NCBI GenBank assembly: GCA_964396535.1
Contig: CAYNFT010000060.1
Location: 1 to 12,934, forward strand
Origin: CAYNFT01 sp964396535
GTDB taxonomy: Bacteria; Chloroflexota; Dehalococcoidia; Dehalococcoidales; UBA2162
Direction of reading: 5' to 3'
Length of the DNA stretch: 12,934 nt
Part shown: positions 1 to 6,813 of the stretch, piece after piece
How the letters are laid out: each line of letters starts with the position of its first letter
How positions within the stretch are numbered: the first letter of the stretch is position 1
The notes under the pieces: model-generated
Told to the model about the DNA's origin: nothing
Databases searched by the model: none
The model's input: the letters and a program-made list of their open reading frames with translations, nothing else
Made by a program: the position numbers and the translations under genes

Positions 1-818
1 CTTCTGGAAAGAAACTGGCTGCCTTCGCCGTAACTGAGCCAACAGCCGGCACTGATATCGGTGCTATAAAAACAAATGCTGAAAAAGTAAGCGATGGCTA
101 CCTGATTAACGGAAGCAAACAGTTCATCAGCAATGGTGGCGAGGCTGAAATATACACCGTTATTGCCCTGACTGACAAAGCAAAAGGCGCTCGCGGTGCC
201 AGTGCTTTCCTCGTGGAGAAGGATACGCCCGGCTTCACCTTCGGCAAGAAGGAGAAGAAGATGGGTATTCGAGCTTCCTCCACGAGGGAACTAATTTTCC
301 GAGATTGCCTTGTCCCCAACGAAAATCTAATCGGCAGGGAGGGAATGGGATTTATTATGACACTGAAGGTCTTTGACCATTCGCGCCCGGGCATAGGCGC
401 CCAAGCCGTCGGGATAGCTCAGGGAGCCCTGGAAGCAGCGGTAGATTATGCCCGACAACGCATCCAGTTTGGACACCCGATTATTGCCCTCCCCGCCATC
501 CAGACTAAGCTGGCAGATATGGCTATTCAGGTAGAAGCAGCCAGAGCGCTGACCTATGCTGTTGCCAGGACGATAGACAGCGGAGCGAAGGCCTTTACCG
601 AAGAATCAGCTATGTCTAAAGTCTTCGCCTCAGATGTAGCCATGAATGTTACTACCGAGGCGGTACAGATTTTAGGCGGCCCCGGCTACATGCGCGACTA
701 TCCGGTAGAGAAAATGATGAGAGATGCCAAAATTACTCAGATATATGAGGGCACCAATGAAGTCCTCAGAGAGACCGTCGCCTCTGAACTAAGGAAGAGA
801 AAAGCAAGACGAGATTGA
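1..818 (+). CDS. Acyl-CoA dehydrogenase, 5'-truncated by window edge
   Basis: A flavoprotein that oxidises acyl-CoA to trans-2-enoyl-CoA, or reduces enoyl-CoA in the reverse direction, passing electrons to ETF. The window enters the gene in frame at base 3 and shows 271 residues to the TGA. The family is about 380 residues long, so roughly the first 110 are missing. Visible family marks are the FAD/substrate loop FAVTEPTAGTD, the RQRIQFG segment of the C-terminal helical domain, and LGGPGYMRDYPVEKMMRDA near the end. The catalytic base is the Glu of IYEGTNE (codon 747-749), placed as in short- and medium-chain enzymes. etfB starts 35 bp downstream, so the ETF encoded next is very probably its redox partner. 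Substrate chain length cannot be read from the sequence. A CarC-like acryloyl/caffeyl-CoA reductase or butyryl-CoA dehydrogenase role is possible given the ferredoxin-fused EtfA. Confidence 0.93.
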   Translation, partial: SGKKLAAFAVTEPTAGTDIGAIKTNAEKVSDGYLINGSKQFISNGGEAEIYTVIALTDKAKGARGASAFLVEKDTPGFTFGKKEKKMGIRASSTRELIFRDCLVPNENLIGREGMGFIMTLKVFDHSRPGIGAQAVGIAQGALEAAVDYARQRIQFGHPIIALPAIQTKLADMAIQVEAARALTYAVARTIDSGAKAFTEESAMSKVFASDVAMNVTTEAVQILGGPGYMRDYPVEKMMRDAKITQIYEGTNEVLRETVASELRKRKARRD

Positions 819-853
819 ATTTTCAAACTCATTAAGAAGAGACTGGATTAATA

Positions 854-1639
854 ATGAACATCTTAGTTTGCCTGAAGCAGGTGCCAGGCACCACGAAAGT
901 CGACATTGACCCCCAGACCAATACCCTGGTGAGAAAGGGCATTGAGAATATTGTCAACCCATTCGATACTTACGCCCTTGAGGAAGGGGTACGATTAAAG
1001 GAAAGGTATGGAGGCAAGGTTACTGTTATCAGTATGGGGCCACCTCAAGCTGAAGAAGCAGTAAGGGAAGCCATTAGCTGTGGTGCTGATGAAGCTATAC
1101 TGATAGGTGATGGTGCATTTGCTGGCTCCGATACGCTGGCCACTTCCTACACTCTGGCAAGGGCAATTGAGAAAATCCAGGAGTATGACCTGATAATCTG
1201 CGGTCGGCAGACATTAGATGGAGACACAGCACAGGTAGGACCGGAGACCGCCGAAATGCTGGAAATACCTTTTATCTCCTATGTCAGCAAAGTCGAAGAG
1301 ATAGACAACGGACATATGCGAATCCAGCGTATGGTTGAAGAGGGACACGAGATAATTGAGACGTCTCTACCAGCCCTGATTACCGTGGTAAAGGAGATAA
1401 ACGTACCTCGCCTCCCCTCTCTCCGTGGGCTGACCAGAGCAAAAAGTGCCGCTATTTCAGTCTGGGATGCCCAGGAACTGGATGTTGACCAGGATAGAGT
1501 CGGATTATCCGGCTCAGCCACCAGGGTAATCAAGATATTTTTCCCTCAAAGAGCACATAGTGGTGAAGTGCTTCAGGGAAGTCTGGAAGAGCAAGTAGAA
1601 AGCCTATTTAGCAAACTCAAGGATGCTAAATTAATCTAG
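854..1639 (+). CDS. etfB: Electron transfer flavoprotein beta subunit
   Basis: Beta subunit (261 residues, normal length) of the ETF heterodimer that carries electrons from or to the upstream acyl-CoA dehydrogenase. The N-terminus MNILVCLKQVPGTTKVDID is typical. The family loop VPRLPSLRGLTRAKS (about residues 184-198), which contacts the dehydrogenase, is present. At residues 117-130 the sequence is GRQTLDGDTAQVGP. From family knowledge, the GDTAQVGP form goes with ETFs that bind a second FAD in the beta subunit and can bifurcate. The AMP-binding respiratory ETFs usually have a DDDSNQTG-like stretch there. Bifurcation is therefore inferred, not shown. The ATG at 854 follows a weak purine-rich AAGAAGAG. 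The stop at 1637-1639 is followed by a decayed second copy of the gene's own tail. Confidence 0.95.
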   Translation: MNILVCLKQVPGTTKVDIDPQTNTLVRKGIENIVNPFDTYALEEGVRLKERYGGKVTVISMGPPQAEEAVREAISCGADEAILIGDGAFAGSDTLATSYTLARAIEKIQEYDLIICGRQTLDGDTAQVGPETAEMLEIPFISYVSKVEEIDNGHMRIQRMVEEGHEIIETSLPALITVVKEINVPRLPSLRGLTRAKSAAISVWDAQELDVDQDRVGLSGSATRVIKIFFPQRAHSGEVLQGSLEEQVESLFSKLKDAKLI

Positions 1640-1712
1640 GAACCGCCAGAAAAGCTGAGTTTAGAATTTTAGGTAGAAAGTTTAAAAACTCAAAGATGCC
1701 AAGTTAATTTAG
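1640..1712 (+). pseudogene. Remnant of a second etfB 3' end
   Basis: The etfA-proximal spacer contains a degraded copy of the last ~20 codons of etfB. Read from 1658 it gives Ser-Leu-Glu, Phe, a stop, then Val-Glu-Ser-Leu. After a 5-nt deletion it gives Lys-Leu-Lys-Asp-Ala-Lys-Leu-Ile and a TAG at 1710-1712. The intact gene ends SLEEQVESLFSKLKDAKLI. In the aligned codons the differences are synonymous (CTG/TTA, AGC/AGT, CTA/TTA, AAG/AAA, GCT/GCC, AAA/AAG, ATC/ATT), apart from two altered codons (GAG CAA to TTT TAG) and the deletion. That pattern suggests the copy diverged while still coding and then lost function. A promoterless spacer role or an overlapping regulatory use cannot be excluded. 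Confidence 0.65.
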
Positions 1713-1726
1713 GCGTGTTATAGAGT

Positions 1727-2905
1727 ATGGGAATCCAAATTGACCTTGATAAGTGTACCGGCTGTGGCAATTGTGCAACAAGCTGTCCTTTTGGCCTGAT
1801 AGAAATTATTGATGAGAAGGCGCACATCAACGAGGGCTGCACACTCTGTGGTGCCTGCCAGGAAGCCTGTGCCTTCGATGCTATACTTATTGAGGCAGCT
1901 GAAGAGGCAGTACCGGTAAGCGATAGTCACCGTGGAGTCTGGGTATTTGCCGAGCAGCGAAATGGCGAGCTGAAAAGCGTTGGTTATGAGCTCTTGTCCA
2001 AAGGTAGAGAGCTGGCAGATACCCTGAAAACGGAATTATGTGCTATCTGCCTGGGTCATAATATCAGTGATGTTGAACGATTGATTGCCTACGGTGCTGA
2101 TAAGGTCTACCTGGTAGATGACCCGGCTCTAAGCAACCATCCAGAAGATTTATATGCCGGGGAACTTACCAGGCTGATTCAGGAACACAAGCCAGAGATA
2201 GTTCTTGCCGGTGCCACTTCATTAGGGCGTTCGTTTTTTCCCAGAGTAGCGGCTATCTTAAAGACAGGGCTCACTGCCGATTGCACCGACCTTGAAATTG
2301 ATACCGAGAAAAGGCTGCTGCTCCAGACCCGCCCTGCCTTTGGCGGCAACATCATGGCCACCATTATCTGTCAGGCGCGGAGACCCCAGATGTCAACAGT
2401 CCGCCCCCGGGTCTTCAAGAAAAATACTCAAGATGGAAGAAAGGGACAAATAATAAAGGTTGACTTCGATAAAGAACACATCACCTCAAAAACCAAGCTG
2501 TTGAATTTTGTTGAGGATTTAACGGAAAGGGTGAAAATTGAAGATGCCGATACCATCGTTTCCGGGGGGAGAGGACTGGAAAAGGCAGAAAACTTCCAGC
2601 TTCTGGAGGAACTGGCGTCGGTAATGGGGGCAGCACTGGGTTCATCCCGACCACCAGTAGATGATGGGTGGATTCCATATTCCCATCAGGTGGGGCAGAC
2701 AGGCAAGACGGTTCGCCCCAAGCTCTATATTGCCTGTGGCATCTCCGGGTCAGTTCAGCACATGGCCGGTATGCAGACCTCCGAAACGATTGTCGCCATT
2801 AATAATGACCCCAGCGCGCCTATCTTCGAAATTGCAACCTACGGCATCGTCGGCGACCTGTTCAAGGTAGTGCCAATGCTGGTAGAGAAGCTGAAGAACC
2901 AATAA
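1727..2905 (+). CDS. etfA: Electron transfer flavoprotein alpha subunit with N-terminal 2[4Fe-4S] ferredoxin domain
   Basis: Alpha subunit (392 residues) fused to a bacterial ferredoxin domain. Plain EtfA is about 320 residues, and the extra ~60 are the Fe-S module. The two clusters are clear: C10-x2-C13-x2-C16-x3-C20-Pro and C38-x2-C41-x2-C44-x3-C48. The nucleotide-fold alpha domain follows (about 70-260). The C-terminal FAD domain comes next, with SGGRGL, GSSRPPVDDGW (from residue 305), the QVGQTGKTV loop, CGISGS and INNDPSAPIF. Ferredoxin-fused EtfAs are known from anaerobes, for example CarE of Acetobacterium caffeyl-CoA reductase, where electrons leave to ferredoxin during flavin-based bifurcation. 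Together with etfB and the dehydrogenase, this supports a cytoplasmic ferredoxin-coupled complex. No strong Shine-Dalgarno precedes 1727. The start is set by MGIQIDLDKCTGC, which leaves the first cluster complete. Confidence 0.94.
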   Translation: MGIQIDLDKCTGCGNCATSCPFGLIEIIDEKAHINEGCTLCGACQEACAFDAILIEAAEEAVPVSDSHRGVWVFAEQRNGELKSVGYELLSKGRELADTLKTELCAICLGHNISDVERLIAYGADKVYLVDDPALSNHPEDLYAGELTRLIQEHKPEIVLAGATSLGRSFFPRVAAILKTGLTADCTDLEIDTEKRLLLQTRPAFGGNIMATIICQARRPQMSTVRPRVFKKNTQDGRKGQIIKVDFDKEHITSKTKLLNFVEDLTERVKIEDADTIVSGGRGLEKAENFQLLEELASVMGAALGSSRPPVDDGWIPYSHQVGQTGKTVRPKLYIACGISGSVQHMAGMQTSETIVAINNDPSAPIFEIATYGIVGDLFKVVPMLVEKLKNQ

Positions 2906-2907
2906 AA

Positions 2908-3669
2908 ATGACTATCTATTCGGACTATGACCTTTTCGCCTGGGTCTATAACAAGCACTGGGGTGAGAGCTTCGTTCAGCTAATATTTCCTCTAATAGAG
3001 AACCTTATCCTGCAATATATTCCACCAAAAGCCCGTATTCTCGACCTCTGCTGCGGCACCGGGCAACTTGCCCAGATGCTTATAGACCGTGGCTATCAGG
3101 TAACCGGGTTGGATGGGTCTAAGGAAATGCTCCGCTTTGCTCGCGAAAATGCACCTGATGGCGAATTTATTGTCGCTGACGCTCGCTCCTTCAAGCTACC
3201 GGATATTTACCACGCCACGGTCTCTACTTTTGACAGCCTTAACCACGTCATGACCCTGGAGGAGTTGACATCCGTCTTCCGCAATGTATATGCCGCCTTG
3301 CGTAAGGGCGGACTGTTTCTTTTTGACCTCAACATGGAAGAAGGGTATATGACAGACTGGAATGATAACTTTGGTATTGTCGAGGAAGACCATGTCTGCG
3401 TTATTCGCTCAAACTATAATCAAGAAGAACAGATAGCCCAATTTGACGCTACCATATTCTATCCAGAAAACGGCTGGCAGCGCTCTGACCTGACACTCCT
3501 TCAGAAGTGCTATTCAGAATTAGAAATACTATCCGCCCTAGAAGTTGCCGGTTTTACCGAGATTCATTCATATAGCTACAATTTGCAAAGCGACCTGATA
3601 GAACTAACCACAGATGCCGGAAGGGCTTTCTTTATTTGTCAGAAGCCACTGGAGACAAACGTCAGCTAA
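2908..3669 (+). CDS. Class I SAM-dependent methyltransferase
   Basis: A 253-residue Rossmann-fold methyltransferase of unknown substrate. Motif I is ILDLCCGTGQ at residues 44-53, followed by the acidic strand end VTGLDGS, IVADARSFKLP, the motif-IV-like strand HATVSTFDSLNH, and LRKGGLFLFDLNMEEG. The N-terminus YSDYDLFAWVYNKHWG resembles the Y..A..Y start of many small-molecule methyltransferases of this superfamily. The ATG lies 2 bp after the etfA stop, which implies translational coupling and membership of the same transcript. Context does not reveal the substrate. No ETF-specific methylation is known to me: the human ETF-beta lysine methyltransferase is a different protein, so a similar role here would be speculation. 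Cytoplasmic, with no signal peptide. Confidence 0.88.
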   Translation: MTIYSDYDLFAWVYNKHWGESFVQLIFPLIENLILQYIPPKARILDLCCGTGQLAQMLIDRGYQVTGLDGSKEMLRFARENAPDGEFIVADARSFKLPDIYHATVSTFDSLNHVMTLEELTSVFRNVYAALRKGGLFLFDLNMEEGYMTDWNDNFGIVEEDHVCVIRSNYNQEEQIAQFDATIFYPENGWQRSDLTLLQKCYSELEILSALEVAGFTEIHSYSYNLQSDLIELTTDAGRAFFICQKPLETNVS

Positions 3670-3705
3670 TCAACCGCTCCATTCGGCACACAGACTAATG
3701 ACTTA

Positions 3706-3987
3706 TCATCCAAGGGTAGCGAGGGTGAGTAGAACAACACGGTCGCCTTCCTGAAGCTGAGGCTCCTCGTTATCAAAGTAAAAGCGCCCGTTGATATTGA
3801 ACGCGTAATGCTCTGTTAGCCGGTCTTCCCCGGCACGAATAACAATCCCCTCCAGCGCCGGGATCTCACGCCTGAGCGCGGCAATAATATCTCCCAGCTT
3901 CGCTCCCTCCTCCAGCTCAGCCACTACCTCTCGCCACTCTGTAATATCAGGCGCCAGCCCGTACATCTCCACAACATACCTGACCAT
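3706..3987 (-). CDS. MoaD/ThiS-like ubiquitin-fold protein next to a tungstoenzyme gene
   Basis: A 93-residue beta-grasp protein resembling the small subunit of molybdopterin synthase, the sulfur carrier for the pterin dithiolene. The N-terminal strand MVRYVVEMYGLAPDI, the central helix AKLGDIIAALRREIP, the strand NINGRFYFDNE and the end LQEGDRVVLLTLATLG fit the MoaD/ThiS layout. It lies 149 bp downstream of the aldehyde:ferredoxin oxidoreductase on the same strand, as is common for W-pterin enzymes, so a role in supplying that enzyme's cofactor is the natural reading. Oddly, it ends Thr-Leu-Gly, followed by TGA and TAA in tandem. The Gly-Gly tail used for adenylation and thiocarboxylation is absent. 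It may be processed, divergent or non-canonical. The ATG at 3987 has AGAGGAA about 12 nt upstream. Confidence 0.8.
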   Translation of the reverse strand: MVRYVVEMYGLAPDITEWREVVAELEEGAKLGDIIAALRREIPALEGIVIRAGEDRLTEHYAFNINGRFYFDNEEPQLQEGDRVVLLTLATLG

Positions 3988-4030
3988 AGCACAGCTATTC
4001 CTCTTTTATTCAACCATGCTATCTTCTTAA

Positions 4031-4099
4031 CAGCCGAATTTTAACTAACTATATTCATCGGCTGGGAGCTGCGAACAGGGCGGTAAACCCCAGCCGATG
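4031..4099 (-). promoter_or_regulatory. Three-arm hairpin region between aor and moaD-like gene
   Basis: On the minus-strand transcript, arm 1 (4099-4089, CATCGGCTGGG) and arm 2 (4066-4056, CCCAGCCGATG) form a perfect 11-bp stem with a 22-nt loop. A third arm at 4037-4031 (TCGGCTG) is complementary to seven bases of arm 2, so the 1:2 and 2:3 hairpins exclude each other. Arm 3 ends about 43 nt before the moaD-like start codon. No U-run follows either stem, so a simple intrinsic terminator is unlikely. An attenuator, translation switch or processing signal is possible. Confidence 0.45.
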
Positions 4100-4136
4100 A
4101 TAATATTCTCCAGGTCTATAGTTCCTGAGCCATATA

Positions 4137-5957
4137 TTATCGAGGTCCGGGTCCAGGAGTTGCCTGCGGCGGCCAGAGCTCTTCAGCTATATCATCAAGA
4201 CCCAGTTCCAGCAATTTATTTCTGCTCGGTTTGGTTGTTACCCTATCCCAATCCAGGGCACCAAGGCTCCAGTATACTTGAGCCTCAATGTCAGCCCTTA
4301 CGCCAGCAAGCGGGCCCTCTTTCTGGGGAGGGTCGCCAATTATTCTGGGATGCACCGTCCATTCCAGAGGGTTTATACCCTCGCGGAGGTTAAAGCAATG
4401 CCTTATATTGGCAATTCTCTCTCCGCACTTCAGTAGCTCATCCATCGAGCGCTCCCAGCCAGTCACAGCATTCATGAATTCTAACAGGTAATTCTTGCCG
4501 CCCGGTGCTCCCATGCCACCGCCACCAAATAAACAAATTCCAGCCGCATTAGTAACATGCCCGCGGAAGCCGCTGGGACCAAAACCCTGAGTATGCCGGC
4601 CAGGCGTAGCATCCATCTGGTAGCGAGCAGCACCAACCTGTCCCGGACGTTGACCGAGCTTCGGGTCATGCATCCCCAGTTCCTGCCCTCCTATATGTAC
4701 TGCGAACTGCTCGGCTCCCTTTCCTATCTTTTCGGCGGCTACCTTTACTCCGTCGGCCAGGATATCACCCAAACCTTCCCTCTTAGCCATCTTCTCGGTC
4801 ATGGCTACTATGGCGCTATGATTACCCCAGGTAAGTTCAATGCCATCGGTGTCCGCTTTAGTAATGATACCGTTCTCGTAGCACTCAATAGCGAAGGCGA
4901 TGATGCAACCACCGGAGATAGTATCCAGTCCATAGCTGTTACATATGTGACTAGCCATAGCTATTGACTCGGTATTATCGTTGAGGCACATAGTTCCAAA
5001 AGTGCCTTGGGTCTCATACTCTGGTCGGCGGTTGCCCTTCGGGTACTTATACTCGCCTGTCCCCGCTTTCAGAGATGCTTGACAGGCAATAGGGCAATGC
5101 CAGCAGGCTTCATGTCTTTCCAGATTAGCTATTGCGGCATCACCACTAAGCCCTGAGGCATCAGCGAAGTCTACGATTCCAACGCCACCCCAGTTCTTAA
5201 CCGGGGTGTCGCCGCTATGTGCTGACCGTACTGTCATTGCAGTGGTGCCATATTTCTGCATACTCTCTACATGAAGCTCAGCTATATTCTCCCTCCTCAG
5301 CTGGTCAGCTCTTTCCTTATTGGCCATAGGAACTTCTATGTTTCCTCTTACTGCCACTGCCTTGAGCTTCTTGGAGCCCATTACTGCCCCTAAACCGGAG
5401 CGTCCAGCAGCAGCGCCCCGCTTGGTGATAATACAGGAGATTAGAGCAAGTTTCTCGCCAGACGGACCGATGCAGGAAGCACAGGTTTCTTTACCATGTT
5501 CATCCCGCAGCATGTCCTCGGTTTCATAGGTATCCTTTCCCCAGAGTTTACTCGCGTCTCTCAGTTCAGCTTTCCCATTATCAATAAATAGATAAACTGG
5601 TTTGTCCGCTATACCGTTGAAGAAGACGGCATCGTAGCCAGCGAACTTGAGGTTAGGACCAAAATCCCCTCCGGAATTAGCATCTCCCCATCCGCCAGTG
5701 ATGGGCGATTTTGCCACGACCTGGTACCGGGTACCCACAATGTGAGGAGTACCGGTAAGAGGGCCGGTAATCAGGCCAAGGGTATTTTCAGGTCCTAGAG
5801 GGTCTACCCCACCCTTCTGGCGGCTATAAATGAGCCTAGCTCCGATACCGTAGCCTCCGACAAAGTCTCGATAGAGACTCTCCTCAGGTACCTCTTCTCT
5901 GATTTCTCCTGTGGAAAGATTCACAAACAAAATTTTTCCCATGTATCCTCTAGCCAT
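4137..5957 (-). CDS. aor: Aldehyde:ferredoxin oxidoreductase (tungstopterin enzyme)
   Basis: A 606-residue cytoplasmic enzyme of the AOR family. These interconvert aldehydes and carboxylic acids with ferredoxin, using a bis-pterin tungsten cofactor and one [4Fe-4S] cluster. The N-terminal domain starts MGKILFVNLSTGEI and includes FVGGYGIGARL, LGLITGPLTGT and the pterin loop SPITGGWGDANSGGDFG. GRSGLGAVMGSKKLKAVAV follows. Cluster ligands are C285-x2-C288-x3-C292 (CWHCPIAC) and a distal C475 (NAAGICLF), the family spacing. The start at 5957 has a strong AAGGAGGAG on the minus strand about 10 nt upstream. The second Met (residue 6) is less well placed. Its transcript continues to the MoaD-like gene. 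The acyl-CoA/ETF genes nearby also use low-potential carriers, so a shared ferredoxin pool is likely. Whether the true substrate is a simple aldehyde, an aromatic aldehyde or something else cannot be told from sequence. Confidence 0.95.
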   Translation of the reverse strand: MARGYMGKILFVNLSTGEIREEVPEESLYRDFVGGYGIGARLIYSRQKGGVDPLGPENTLGLITGPLTGTPHIVGTRYQVVAKSPITGGWGDANSGGDFGPNLKFAGYDAVFFNGIADKPVYLFIDNGKAELRDASKLWGKDTYETEDMLRDEHGKETCASCIGPSGEKLALISCIITKRGAAAGRSGLGAVMGSKKLKAVAVRGNIEVPMANKERADQLRRENIAELHVESMQKYGTTAMTVRSAHSGDTPVKNWGGVGIVDFADASGLSGDAAIANLERHEACWHCPIACQASLKAGTGEYKYPKGNRRPEYETQGTFGTMCLNDNTESIAMASHICNSYGLDTISGGCIIAFAIECYENGIITKADTDGIELTWGNHSAIVAMTEKMAKREGLGDILADGVKVAAEKIGKGAEQFAVHIGGQELGMHDPKLGQRPGQVGAARYQMDATPGRHTQGFGPSGFRGHVTNAAGICLFGGGGMGAPGGKNYLLEFMNAVTGWERSMDELLKCGERIANIRHCFNLREGINPLEWTVHPRIIGDPPQKEGPLAGVRADIEAQVYWSLGALDWDRVTTKPSRNKLLELGLDDIAEELWPPQATPGPGPR

Positions 5958-5998
5958 TTCTTCCTCTCCTCCTTTCCTTTACAATTTCCCAATTACCA

Positions 5999-6028
5999 AT
6001 TCTACCCTCTGGTTCAATCTAATGTCAA
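5999..6028 (-). promoter_or_regulatory. Predicted sigma70-type promoter of aor
   Basis: On the minus strand TTGACA (6028-6023) is followed after 18 bp by TAGAAT (6004-5999). The -35 is a perfect match and the -10 matches 5 of 6. The predicted start near 5992 gives a leader of about 35 nt that contains the strong ribosome binding site. Prediction from consensus only. Confidence 0.55.
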
Positions 6029-6042
6029 TGACACAATTCCGA

Positions 6043-6109
6043 GGTTGTTTAGTAACCCATCCCCCTGAGGCGCCCAGAGAAATTAGGGGGATGAGGTTGA
6101 TAAACAATC
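6043..6109. repeat. Long imperfect inverted repeat between divergent promoters
   Basis: The left arm 6043-6066 and right arm 6085-6109 pair over 24 positions. They give 21 Watson-Crick pairs, two G-T pairs, one mismatch and one single-base bulge, around an 18-nt loop. The core is a perfect 9-bp CATCCCCCT / AGGGGGATG. It sits between the -35 of the leftward aor promoter (to 6028) and the -35 of the rightward fab promoter (from 6131), so it terminates neither gene. It could be a shared operator, a structured leader if transcription starts further out, or a small palindromic mobile remnant. Confidence 0.6.
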
Positions 6110-6130
6110 TGCAATGACGATGGGGCAAGA

Positions 6131-6160
6131 TTGACGCAGGCAAGCGGCTTTGTTTATAAT
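6131..6160 (+). promoter_or_regulatory. Predicted sigma70-type promoter of the yceD-rpmF-fab operon
   Basis: TTGACG (6131-6136) is separated by 18 bp from a perfect TATAAT (6155-6160). Transcription would start near 6167 and leave a leader of about 92 nt before the ATG at 6259. I see no known riboswitch in that leader. Consensus-based prediction. Confidence 0.65.
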
Positions 6161-6258
6161 AGAGTAACTTCAAACACAGTTCAATTGTGGCTTGGCAAGA
6201 ATCTGGGCTCGGAGACAACTATCCATCTTTGAGCAGATTTTAGCAGGAGGGGTGGAAT

Positions 6259-6810
6259 ATGGCGCAGATAAATGTATCCCAGCAGCTTAAGGCGCCCATA
6301 GGGTCAATACGAAACTATGAAGTGAACGAGACTGTTAATATTGATGGTGTTGACGATATAGTGCAGGGCGAGGTTAGGCTGATGCGTACTGACCGTGGTA
6401 TCCTGGTCAGGGGTACCTTGCACACTGAGATTGAACTCACCTGCAGCCGCTGTTTAAGCCTGTTTAATTACCCGCTTACTCTCGATATCGAAGAGGAGTA
6501 TTTACCTACTATAGATATAGTTACGGGGGCTGCATTACCCTTAGCCGATGAACCTGGCTGTTTCACCATTGATGAGCATAACATCCTTGATTTAACTGAG
6601 GCTGTGCGTCAGTATGCACTACTGACTATTCCCATGAAACCGCTTTGTCATCAGGAGTGTTCTGGGCTGTGCCCCATCTGTGGTGCCAACCTTAACCACT
6701 CATCCTGCAACTGCCCGCCCGAACCTGCAGACCCTCGCTGGTCTGAGCTAAGTAAACTGGTTTTAACTAACAGTAAAGCATCAGCAAACAAAGAGAAAGG
6801 AACAAAGTAG
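6259..6810 (+). CDS. yceD: DUF177 (YceD-family) metal-binding protein
   Basis: A 183-residue member of the YceD/DUF177 family, which in bacteria almost always sits directly before rpmF and whose plant relative affects 23S rRNA accumulation. A C62-x2-C65 pair (LTCSRCLSLF) lies in the middle, followed by acidic EEEYLP. Near the C-terminus there is a cysteine-rich segment (C130, C134, C138, C141, C150, C152) containing GLCPICGANLN, which probably binds zinc. The start has an excellent AGGAGG at 6245-6250, 8 bp before the ATG. It is the first gene of the operon and rpmF follows after 3 bp. The exact biochemical role of the family is not established; a part in ribosome assembly is the usual inference. 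Confidence 0.9.
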   Translation: MAQINVSQQLKAPIGSIRNYEVNETVNIDGVDDIVQGEVRLMRTDRGILVRGTLHTEIELTCSRCLSLFNYPLTLDIEEEYLPTIDIVTGAALPLADEPGCFTIDEHNILDLTEAVRQYALLTIPMKPLCHQECSGLCPICGANLNHSSCNCPPEPADPRWSELSKLVLTNSKASANKEKGTK

Positions 6811-6813
6811 ATT

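Noticed and set aside
4557..4967. A 136-codon plus-strand open frame inside the aor gene
   Set aside because: It is antisense to AOR, whose cluster cysteines and pterin loops are all present in the minus frame. No family features are seen in this frame.
5979..6218. A 79-codon minus-strand frame in the divergent control region
   Set aside because: It spans the inverted repeat and both predicted promoters, has no recognisable protein features, and overlaps the aor leader.
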